A stretch of 6,021 nt of DNA, from assembly GCA_014381795.1 (NCBI GenBank), contig JACNKY010000287.1, positions 1 through 6,021 of the forward strand. The letters are read 5' to 3'. This stretch comes from Pseudomonadota bacterium. GTDB lineage: Bacteria; SAR324; NAC60-12. Below the pieces are notes generated by a model. The model made no database searches, was not told the DNA's origin, and was given only the letters and a program-made list of their open reading frames with translations. Below, one piece after another: positions 1 to 6,021 of the stretch (position 1 is its first letter; each line of letters opens with the position of its first letter). Made by a program: the position numbers and the translations under genes.

Positions 1-540
1 TGTGGACTAGGAGTTCATTCTCAAACCGCAGCGTTTGTGCAGTACTTGACGAAACATCTCCAAGGTCCACTGCTGATTGATGCAGATGGACTTAATAATT
101 TAGATGATGCGACTCTGCAGGAAAGACTTGGTACTGCTGTCATTACGCCGCATCCACGTGAGTTGTCCAGACTTTGTGGGCAAAGTGTTACGGAAATTCA
201 GCAAAACAGAATCGCGACTGTACGTCGATTAGCCCAAGAGTGGAATGTGGTACTACTGCTCAAAGGCGCATATACAGTGATCGGCAGTCCCGACGGACAT
301 ATATTCATCAATCCTACAGGAAATTCTGCACTTGCCACAGCCGGTTCCGGAGATGTCCTCAGTGGCTTCATCGGTGGTTTTCTCGCACAAGGTCTGTCAC
401 CCCTTAATGCTGCTCTTACAGGAGCCTACATGCACGGTCTTGCCGCGGAATGTTTTACCAAAAAAACAAATTCCAACTACATGCTGGCTAGTGATCTTTT
501 TGAAGGTTTGCTGCTGGCCAGGAATATGCTCAAAGCTTAG
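1..540 (+). CDS. nnrD: ADP/ATP-dependent NAD(P)H-hydrate dehydratase, C-terminal part (5' end outside window)
   Basis: This is a metabolite-repair enzyme. The family dehydrates the S form of hydrated NAD(P)H (NADHX/NADPHX) back to NAD(P)H using ADP or ATP, in the cytoplasm. The reading frame is open from base 1, so the start lies upstream and only the last 179 residues are seen. The ribokinase-like fold signatures are present in order: LLIDADGLNNL (visible residues 24-34), ITPHPREL (48-55), LLLKGAYTV (85-93), INPTGN (103-108) and the anion-hole/catalytic GSGD (115-118, with Asp118 the expected base), then the GAYMHGLAAE helix. The C-terminus looks intact. Whether it is stand-alone NnrD (about 280 residues) or the C-terminal domain of bifunctional Nnr (about 500, fused to the epimerase) cannot be decided here. 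It has no obvious functional link to the polyamine genes downstream, which begin after a 154-base gap. The family call is very secure. Confidence 0.95.
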   Translation, partial: CGLGVHSQTAAFVQYLTKHLQGPLLIDADGLNNLDDATLQERLGTAVITPHPRELSRLCGQSVTEIQQNRIATVRRLAQEWNVVLLLKGAYTVIGSPDGHIFINPTGNSALATAGSGDVLSGFIGGFLAQGLSPLNAALTGAYMHGLAAECFTKKTNSNYMLASDLFEGLLLARNMLKA

Positions 541-544
541 TCAA

Positions 545-584
545 CTTCTGCTGCAGAAGCCTGGAATCTGTATTCATTTTTTTT
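545..584 (+). terminator. weak candidate terminator after nnrD
   Basis: CTTCTG (545-550) and CAGAAG (554-559) form a perfect six-base-pair hairpin with a three-base loop just after the nnrD stop. A run of eight T lies at 577-584. The T run starts 17 bases after the stem, which is too far for a textbook intrinsic terminator, so this is only a possibility. It would fit the 154-base gap and change of function between nnrD and potI. Confidence 0.22.
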
Positions 585-694
585 GTTTATTCTCAACACA
601 AGAAAAAATGTCCTCTACAGAATATTTTCAGTGACGCTTTCCTTAAAATATATTAGTATGTACAGAATTTAGCTGTTACATCTCATTTTGAAAA

Positions 695-1537
695 ATGTCC
701 GATCAACGTCTCTCCAAATTTTCTATCAGCAGTTTAATTTTCGGCTTTGGATTTTTGTATGTGCCGATTATGATTCTGATTGTCTATTCTTTCAATGACA
801 GTCGACTTGTCACCGTCTGGTCAGGATTTTCTTTCAAATCTTATTTTGAACTGTTTCAGGATCAGCAAATACTGGACGCGGCCTGGCTGAGTTTGGAAAT
901 TGCTCTTTTATGCGCATGCATGTCGCTGATACTCGGCTTAATGGCATCACTGGCATTGGTACGTTTCGGGAGGTTCCGTGGACACATGACATTTGCCGGC
1001 ATGATCACGGCTCCACTAGTGATGCCTGAAGTAATTACTGGTCTTTCTCTACTGCTGCTTTTTGTGGCGATGGAACAAACCTTCGGCTGGCCTGCTGGCA
1101 GAGGGATGCTCACTATTTTTATTGCACATGTAACTTTTAGTACAGCATTTGTGACAGTCATTCTTTCGTCTCGTTTACGGGAAGTCGACCGTTCAATTGA
1201 AGAAGCAGCGATGGATTTGGGGGCCACTCCCCTGAAAGTATTTTTTGTAATCACTCTGCCCATCATCGCACCAGCTCTGCTGGCTGCATGGCTTTTGGGT
1301 TTCACATTATCATTAGATGATTTGGTAATTGCCAGTTTTGTTTCCGGACCCGGTTCAACAACTTTGCCGATGAAGGTTTTTTCCAGTGTTCGTCTTGGTG
1401 TCAGTCCAAAGATAAACGCACTTGCCACCATTATCATTTTTTTGGTGAGTGTTGGTGTTTTTATTACAGGTTGGCTCTCCCTGCGTTGGGAAAAGAAACG
1501 CAAACTGGAAGCAATGCTCTTAACCGCCGAATCATGA
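695..1537 (+). CDS. potI: putrescine ABC transporter permease PotI
   Basis: This is one of the two inner-membrane permeases of the PotFGHI-type putrescine importer, which takes substrate from periplasmic PotF and is driven by the PotG ATPase. The 280-residue product matches the length of E. coli PotI (281, as I recall it) and shares long blocks with it, including TAPLVMPEVITGLSLLLLFVA (residues 105-125), SIEEAAMDLGATPLK (167-181) and SLDDLVIASFVSGPG (206-220). Hydrophobic segments at about 14-33, 64-88, 99-124, 137-157, 184-206 and 241-263 give the expected six membrane spans. The ATPase-contacting EAA loop is canonical: E170-A-A, G176, I186, L188-P189. The ATG at 695 gives an N-terminus that aligns with the family, but there is no recognisable Shine-Dalgarno sequence before it. 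No potG or potH precedes it; the upstream gene is nnrD. It is probably cotranscribed with spuC. PotC of the spermidine system is the nearest alternative, but the blocks above are PotI-like. Confidence 0.95.
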   Translation: MSDQRLSKFSISSLIFGFGFLYVPIMILIVYSFNDSRLVTVWSGFSFKSYFELFQDQQILDAAWLSLEIALLCACMSLILGLMASLALVRFGRFRGHMTFAGMITAPLVMPEVITGLSLLLLFVAMEQTFGWPAGRGMLTIFIAHVTFSTAFVTVILSSRLREVDRSIEEAAMDLGATPLKVFFVITLPIIAPALLAAWLLGFTLSLDDLVIASFVSGPGSTTLPMKVFSSVRLGVSPKINALATIIIFLVSVGVFITGWLSLRWEKKRKLEAMLLTAES

Positions 1538-1572
1538 AAATGATAAAGCTCAACAGTAACTTTGAACCTTAG
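1534..1572 (+). other. possible 12-codon bridging ORF between potI and spuC
   Basis: An ATG overlaps the potI stop as ATGA (1534-1537) and opens a frame reading MKMIKLNSNFEP, ending in TAG at 1570-1572, seven bases before the spuC ATG at 1580. Neither potI nor spuC has a clear Shine-Dalgarno sequence, so a short frame linking the potI stop to the spuC start could couple translation by reinitiation. This may well be chance in a 42-base spacer; there is no coding evidence beyond the geometry. Confidence 0.2.
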
Positions 1573-1579
1573 ATATATT

Positions 1580-2950
1580 ATGAATCTTGAAGCAAGCACC
1601 TCAGAACTTCAACACCTGGACAGTCATCATCATCTGCACCCTTTTACAGATCCTAAAGCAATTCTAAAAGACGGAGCTCGTGTGATTACACGTGCTGACG
1701 GAATATATCTCTGGGACTCAAACGGCGAAAAAATACTTGACGCAATGGCAGGACTGTGGTGTGTCAACGTGGGTTATGGACGTGAAAACTTGGCAAAAGT
1801 GGCCTATGAACAATTACAAGTTTTGCCTTATTACAATAGTTTTTTCAAAACAACAACTCCGCCTGCAATTGCTTTGGCAAAAAAACTTGCAGAAATTACT
1901 CCTGAAGGATTCAATCACGTTTTTTTCACCAACTCCGGATCTGAAGCAAATGACACAGTGATGAGGACAGTCCGGCGTTATTGGCGTGTACAGGACAAAC
2001 CTGAAAAACGAGTCATAATCAGCCGTAAAGAAGCTTATCATGGCAGCACCGTTGCAGCTGCAAGTTTAGGCGGACAAAGTTTTGCCCATGAAATGGACGG
2101 TTTACCGATCCCCGATATTGCCCACATTGATCATCCATATTGGTATGGAAAAGGTGGTGACTTGTCACTGGATGAGTTTGGACTTAAAACCGCACAATGT
2201 CTGGAAACTAAAATTAAGGAAATCGGTCCGGACAAAGTAGCGGCATTTATCGGTGAGCCCATCCAAGGTGCAGGCGGAGTGGTTGTTCCACCTGACACTT
2301 ACTGGCCTGAAATTCAAAGAATTTGTAAAAAATATGGAATCCTGCTGATTGCAGATGAAGTCATCTGCGGATTTGGACGTACCGGAAAATGGTTTGGTAG
2401 CGAAACTTTTGGTATAAAACCAGACATGATGCCTATTGCAAAAGGGCTGTCTTCAGGTTATTTACCGATAGGCGGAGTTATGATGCATGACCGCGTTATG
2501 GATGTGTTGATTGAAAAAGGCGGTGATTTTGCCCACGGTTTCACCTATTCAGGACACCCTGTCTCATGTGCAGTGGCGCTTGAAAATATTAAAATAATAG
2601 AGGATGAAAAACTAGTTGAAAAAGTCGCCAATGAAACAGGGCCTTACCTGAAAAAACGCTGGCAGGAATTTGAAAGCCATCCTATAGTCGGTGAAGTTCG
2701 CAACGTTGGTTTGCTTGGGGCAATTGAGCTGGTGGAAAATAAAGAAAAAAGACAGTTTTTCCCCAGCGATAAAAAAGTTGGCGATGCATGCAAAACTTTT
2801 TGTTTTGAAAACAATCTGGTAATGCGTGCTCTGAAAGACACAATGGTCGTCTCACCACCTTTGACCATGACAGTTGAACAAATTGACGAAATGACTGATT
2901 TGGTCAAACTGTGTCTTGACCTCACTGCAGAAAAATTTGGGATAAAATAG
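1580..2950 (+). CDS. spuC: putrescine:pyruvate aminotransferase (SpuC-type, class III, PLP)
   Basis: This cytoplasmic PLP enzyme is expected to transfer the amino group of putrescine to pyruvate, giving 4-aminobutanal and alanine, the entry to GABA and succinate. The ATG at 1580 gives 456 residues, the same length as Pseudomonas SpuC as I recall it, with near-identical blocks: ILDAMAGLWCVNVGYGRE (52-69), AFIGEPIQGAGGVVVPPDTYW (222-242) and IADEVICGFGRTG (257-269). Class III residues are in place: SGSEAND (119-125) and Tyr153-His154-Gly155 at the cofactor, Asp259 to the pyridine nitrogen, Lys288 in IAKGLSSGY as Schiff-base lysine, Thr322, Trp60, and Arg416 for the alpha-carboxylate of the acceptor. 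An in-frame TTG at 1562 would add six residues, but it is a weaker start codon and breaks the length match. Neither start has a good ribosome binding site. It follows potI by 42 bases, so an operon is likely and supports a polyamine substrate. Other pyruvate-dependent omega-aminotransferases (taurine, beta-alanine) are less likely alternatives. Confidence 0.93.
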   Translation: MNLEASTSELQHLDSHHHLHPFTDPKAILKDGARVITRADGIYLWDSNGEKILDAMAGLWCVNVGYGRENLAKVAYEQLQVLPYYNSFFKTTTPPAIALAKKLAEITPEGFNHVFFTNSGSEANDTVMRTVRRYWRVQDKPEKRVIISRKEAYHGSTVAAASLGGQSFAHEMDGLPIPDIAHIDHPYWYGKGGDLSLDEFGLKTAQCLETKIKEIGPDKVAAFIGEPIQGAGGVVVPPDTYWPEIQRICKKYGILLIADEVICGFGRTGKWFGSETFGIKPDMMPIAKGLSSGYLPIGGVMMHDRVMDVLIEKGGDFAHGFTYSGHPVSCAVALENIKIIEDEKLVEKVANETGPYLKKRWQEFESHPIVGEVRNVGLLGAIELVENKEKRQFFPSDKKVGDACKTFCFENNLVMRALKDTMVVSPPLTMTVEQIDEMTDLVKLCLDLTAEKFGIK

Positions 2951-2951
2951 C

Positions 2952-2978
2952 AAGCCGCTTAAACATTGATGCGGTTTT
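2952..2978 (+). terminator. candidate terminator after spuC, possibly bidirectional
   Basis: AAGCCGC (2952-2958) pairs with GCGGTTT (2971-2977), seven base pairs including one G-T, with a 12-base loop, beginning two bases after the spuC stop and ending in TTTT. The T tract is short. Read on the minus strand, the stem is followed by CTATTTTATC, so it could also stop transcription from the convergent flavoprotein gene. The position between convergent genes supports the call; the large loop weakens it. Confidence 0.5.
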
Positions 2979-3018
2979 AGCTGATGAACACGTAAAAAGT
3001 CTAAATGGTACACTTGTA

Positions 3019-3046
3019 TGTCATTCCCGCTTTCGCGTGAATGACA
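3019..3046. repeat. REP-like palindromic hairpin
   Basis: TGTCATTC (3019-3026) and GAATGACA (3039-3046) are perfect inverted copies. Inside them, after one C/T mismatch, CGC (3028-3030) pairs with GCG (3035-3037) around a TTTC loop. The GTCATTCCCGC core and overall shape resemble the short extragenic palindromes scattered in many proteobacterial genomes, and the ATTCCC half resembles the neisserial dRS3 repeat. It sits between two convergent gene ends, a usual place for such elements. There is no T tract on either side, so it is not a classic intrinsic terminator. Only one clear copy is in the window, so repeat status is inferred. Confidence 0.5.
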
Positions 3047-3076
3047 ACTATTTACGAATGCATCTAAGCTAACACT

Positions 3077-5152
3077 TCAAAGCTGAATTCTTTCCCGCAG
3101 GAATGGTACTTCTTCCTGCCGATCTGACTCCAGCTCCCTTGCAGCAAGGTGGCCTGAATAAACGGCTGCGGCAATAGTTCCAGGAGCAAGACAGTCACCG
3201 ATGCAACTGAGGGTCTTGATTCCTGCGTCAGTTAACCTTGTGGGGTCTTCTTCCAGAGCTTTAAACAGTTCATCGTTCGGTATCCGTTCTGTAACGAGAA
3301 TCAGGCTTTCGCAGGCTCTTTCAGTTCGTCTGTCTGTAAAAACACAGGCAAGTTCCACCTTTCCTGAATGCACGGCCGCGAGATCAGTTTGCGGGGCTAG
3401 TTCCACTCCAAGTTCAATCAGCTTTTTCTGGATATGTTTCTGCTCCAGAGTATTATGCGTCCATGTTGAAATGTCAGGTGCAGGAGTGACCAGCAAAACT
3501 TCGTGTCCTTCCCGCCGTAGTTTTTCCGCAAGAACACCTCCCATGTAATAGTGGTCATCATCATAAATGACAACCCTGCCCTGCAGCTTAACTCCGTCCA
3601 TGATATCGTCCGGTGTAAATACCGGAATTTTCTCCAGTCCCGGAAGCGATTCACGATGCATTCTCCCCATTCCGTCACGCCGCCAGTGTGCTCCTGTTGC
3701 CAGCAGCACATGCGAATAATTGAACTGATCTGCTGCACCAAACTCTAAGATTTCCTCAGCATTAAGCGGATTCCCGCGGTAAATAGAGACCTCTTCCAGT
3801 TTCTCCAGCATATGAACACGATAGTCCCGGACCCGTCCCCATTCCGAAAGTCCCGGTAGTCTGCATTCCCGGCTCACCCTTCCGCCGAGTTCAGACAAAG
3901 TTTCGGTCAGTATAACCCGATATCCTCGCTGTCCGAGCGCAAGTGCGCATTCCAATCCGGAAGGGCCTCCGCCGACTACCAAAACACCGTCATCACTTTT
4001 ACGTGCTGCAATTCGTTCAGGATGCCAGCCACGTCGCCATTCCTCACCCATGGTTGGGTTCTGAGTGCAACGAATAGGCACAGAAAGTTCATCACCAGTA
4101 ACACAAACATTACAACCGATACACTCACGGATTTCATCAGCACGGCCTTCCTCAATCTTTTTAGGTAAAAAAGGATCCGCGATTGAGGGACGTGCCGCAC
4201 CTATCATATCCATAATTCCGCGCTGAATTAGTGAAACCATCGTATCAGGTGAGGTGTAACGTCCCACGCCTACCACAGGTTTAGTGGTCACTGATTTTAC
4301 GAAACTGATGTAAGATTCCTGATAACCTTCACTTTCAAAACGCGAAGTTGCAGAGTCTCTGCTCCAGTCACTGATATTCACATCCCAAAGATCCGGAAGT
4401 TCGGCCAGCATTTCCACAATATCCTTGCCTTCATTTTCTCCAGTTATTCCGAGCGGACCGAGAAATTCATCAACGGCGAAACGTACCGCCACAGCACATT
4501 TATCTCCAACTGCATCCTTTGTATCTTCTATTACCTCACGAAAGAGACGCACCCGATTTTCCAGACTTCCTCCATATTCATCCGTGCGTTTGTTGAAACG
4601 ACGTGAGAGGAAGTTAGTCAAGAGAGAGCCTGCGTGTGCTGCATAAACATAAATCAAATCGATACCTGCCTGCTTAGCTCTCAGTGCCGCTTTACGATGC
4701 CATTTCCTGTATTCACGAATATCCGACTTGTTCATCGCACGTGCCTGCAGAGGTGCGTATTCGTCATTGGAAATAGCACTTGGAGATATTGGTATAATAC
4801 GGCTGTAATGATTAGGACTGCATAAACCACCGTGCTGTAATTCAATTCCTGCTAGAGAACCATGTTTATGAACTGCCTCAGTCATTTTTGCTAATGCCGG
4901 AATATCACCGTCGTCCCAGAGACGACCTTCTACCATCGGATCACATTCGGAACTGGAATGAATGTAAACTTCTTCGGTACAGACCACACTCCAACCGCCT
5001 TCCGCTTTTATTCCACGCATTTCAGCCAGACTTTTAGGACGCAAATAACCCATTCCATTGCAGTGAGGAACCTGGAAAAATCGATTTTTTGCTGTTACAG
5101 GACCGATCTTTACAGGTTCAAAAAGAATATCGTAACGTGGGTCTCGTTTCAT
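3077..5152 (-). CDS. trimethylamine/histamine dehydrogenase-family iron-sulfur flavoprotein (amine dehydrogenase, substrate unknown)
   Basis: This is probably a cytoplasmic amine dehydrogenase that oxidatively deaminates or demethylates an amine and passes electrons one at a time through FMN and a 4Fe-4S cluster to a carrier such as ETF. The 691 residues show an old-yellow-enzyme barrel (about 8-370) followed by two disulfide-reductase-like nucleotide-binding domains, with GGGPSG at 394-399 and IGDCLAPG at 651-658. Cys31 in VPHCNG matches the cysteine that binds FMN covalently in trimethylamine dehydrogenase. The catalytic triad is kept as Tyr170, His173 and Asp266, and Arg224 matches the FMN-facing arginine. 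Cluster ligands are Cys344, Cys347, Cys350 and Cys362. The pocket is Glu61, Trp263 and Asp354, in place of the Tyr/Trp/Trp cage for trimethylammonium, so trimethylamine is an unlikely substrate. It lacks the C-terminal tail of the roughly 730-residue trimethylamine enzyme. The ATG at 5152 aligns with the family N-terminus (RDPxxDILFEP), without a strong ribosome binding site. It is convergent with spuC and divergent from potF. Family certain, substrate not. Confidence 0.93.
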   Translation of the reverse strand: MKRDPRYDILFEPVKIGPVTAKNRFFQVPHCNGMGYLRPKSLAEMRGIKAEGGWSVVCTEEVYIHSSSECDPMVEGRLWDDGDIPALAKMTEAVHKHGSLAGIELQHGGLCSPNHYSRIIPISPSAISNDEYAPLQARAMNKSDIREYRKWHRKAALRAKQAGIDLIYVYAAHAGSLLTNFLSRRFNKRTDEYGGSLENRVRLFREVIEDTKDAVGDKCAVAVRFAVDEFLGPLGITGENEGKDIVEMLAELPDLWDVNISDWSRDSATSRFESEGYQESYISFVKSVTTKPVVGVGRYTSPDTMVSLIQRGIMDMIGAARPSIADPFLPKKIEEGRADEIRECIGCNVCVTGDELSVPIRCTQNPTMGEEWRRGWHPERIAARKSDDGVLVVGGGPSGLECALALGQRGYRVILTETLSELGGRVSRECRLPGLSEWGRVRDYRVHMLEKLEEVSIYRGNPLNAEEILEFGAADQFNYSHVLLATGAHWRRDGMGRMHRESLPGLEKIPVFTPDDIMDGVKLQGRVVIYDDDHYYMGGVLAEKLRREGHEVLLVTPAPDISTWTHNTLEQKHIQKKLIELGVELAPQTDLAAVHSGKVELACVFTDRRTERACESLILVTERIPNDELFKALEEDPTRLTDAGIKTLSCIGDCLAPGTIAAAVYSGHLAARELESDRQEEVPFLRERIQL

Positions 5153-5186
5153 AAATTATGCTTCGTTAGAAAGTCAGAATCCATCC

Positions 5187-5243
5187 AAGCACCTAAATCA
5201 ACAATCCGGCAATGAAAATAATCCAAAGTCAATTTAGGTGCTT
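5187..5243. repeat. perfect 12-base inverted repeat with 33-base loop, upstream of the flavoprotein gene
   Basis: AAGCACCTAAAT (5187-5198) is exactly mirrored by ATTTAGGTGCTT (5232-5243). On the minus strand it lies 34-91 bases before the flavoprotein start codon, so it could be a hairpin in the mRNA leader, a pair of operator half-sites about four helical turns apart centre to centre, or the ends of a tiny decayed mobile element. A TTGACT -35-like hexamer on the minus strand (5232-5227) overlaps the inner edge of the right arm, but no matching -10 is found at proper spacing. The right arm runs directly into TGTCATTTCGAGG, which begins like the extragenic hairpin at 3019. Confidence 0.5.
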
Positions 5244-5434
5244 TGTCATTTCGAGGATAGGAAAATATCTTGCTGATATTAGTATAATCGCTTAAACAAG
5301 ATTTTTTAGACTAACTCGTAACGGCACGGTGTTGGGATTTTTGAAAAAAATATTTTAGCTGAATTATAAAAATAACATCCGCTTACTCAGACCACAAGCC
5401 GCAAATCCGGAAGCATCTTTAAGATATTTTGATC

Positions 5435-5452
5435 TTGTAAACGGATTTACAA
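5435..5452. promoter_or_regulatory. candidate operator dyad upstream of potF
   Basis: TTGTAAA (5435-5441) and TTTACAA (5446-5452) form a perfect seven-base dyad around CGGA. The half-site TGTAAA...TTTACA is typical of helix-turn-helix repressor operators, and the LacI-family consensus TGTAAACGTTTACA is close but has a centre two bases shorter. It lies about 140 bases before the potF ATG and about 280 before the flavoprotein ATG, so it could serve either. The right half can alternatively pair with AAATCCG at 5403-5409. No regulator gene is in the window to pair with it. Confidence 0.4.
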
Positions 5453-5517
5453 TTATTCTACCGCTCATACAATTATCTTTTGCAACCAAAATAATATAGT
5501 TTGTTTTTTGAAAAGAG

Positions 5518-5545
5518 TTGATTTAGAATTAATTTTTTTACTAAT
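5518..5545 (+). promoter_or_regulatory. weak sigma-70-like promoter candidate for potF
   Basis: TTGATT (5518-5523) and ACTAAT (5540-5545) are separated by 16 bases and each match four of six consensus positions. They lie about 46 bases before the potF ATG in an AT-rich stretch, where chance matches are common. This is only the best-spaced pair I could find. Confidence 0.22.
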
Positions 5546-5552
5546 GTTGTAA

Positions 5553-6021
<469 letters not shown>

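Noticed and set aside
631..659. GTGACG and TAGTAT, 17 bases apart, as a potI promoter
   Set aside because: Each hexamer matches only four of six positions in AT-rich DNA; potI may have its own promoter in this gap, but this pair is not strong enough to annotate.
1562..1579. TTG start adding six residues to spuC
   Set aside because: The ATG at 1580 gives the family's usual length and N-terminus; no ribosome binding site favours the TTG.
862..1599. A 245-codon open frame on the minus strand opposite potI and the spuC start
   Set aside because: It is antisense to two strongly recognised genes, its translation has no family resemblance and is rich in Ser, Arg and Lys, as expected of a shadow frame.
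3077..5152. Calling the flavoprotein a 2,4-dienoyl-CoA reductase or trimethylamine dehydrogenase
   Set aside because: The N-terminal cysteine for covalent FMN, the Tyr/His/Asp triad and whole-length resemblance favour the amine dehydrogenase branch over dienoyl-CoA reductase, while the Glu61/Asp354 pocket argues against trimethylamine.
5155..5160. CATAAT on the minus strand directly before the flavoprotein start, as a -10 box of a leaderless transcript
   Set aside because: It ends only two bases from the ATG, so transcription would begin inside the coding sequence past the start codon.
4958..5215. An 85-codon plus-strand frame running from the flavoprotein gene into the intergenic region
   Set aside because: Most of it is antisense to the conserved N-terminus of the flavoprotein and it has no recognisable product or good ribosome binding site.
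5283..5288. Perfect TATAAT hexamer as a -10 box for a plus-strand transcript or small RNA
   Set aside because: No TTGACA-like -35 at 15-19 bases upstream, no extended -10 TG, and no terminator-like hairpin soon after; it lies in AT-rich DNA where such hexamers are expected.

Overview
The window looks like part of a Gram-negative, proteobacterial-type chromosome. It carries a PotF/PotI polyamine importer with a periplasmic binding protein, and a SpuC-type aminotransferase closely resembling the pseudomonad one. Base composition is moderate, with AT-rich spacers. The sequence does not let me name a genus. No RNA gene, CRISPR array, insertion sequence or phage gene is visible.

Layout. (1) Bases 1-540: the 3' end of an NAD(P)H-hydrate dehydratase gene (nnrD, or the C-terminal half of a bifunctional nnr), cut by the window edge. 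(2) 695-1537 and 1580-2950: potI (putrescine ABC transporter inner-membrane permease) followed 42 bases later by spuC (putrescine:pyruvate aminotransferase), probably one transcription unit. (3) 2951-3076: a short convergent spacer with a possible terminator and a REP-like hairpin. (4) 5152-3077 on the minus strand: a 691-residue flavoprotein of the trimethylamine/histamine dehydrogenase family, with the covalent-FMN cysteine, the catalytic triad and the 4Fe-4S cysteines in place, but an acidic substrate pocket. (5) 5153-5591: a 439-base divergent intergenic region with two clear dyads. (6) 5592-6021: the 5' end of potF, the periplasmic polyamine-binding protein, running off the right edge.

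Working together, PotF and PotI, with an ATPase and a second permease not seen here, would import putrescine or a related diamine. SpuC would transaminate it to 4-aminobutanal and alanine. The flavoprotein lies between the two transporter pieces and has the residue pattern of histamine dehydrogenase rather than trimethylamine dehydrogenase. My main hypothesis is that it is a second, dehydrogenase-type route for oxidising an imported di-cationic amine. That combination is the most interesting thing in the window, but substrate and electron acceptor are inferred, not shown.
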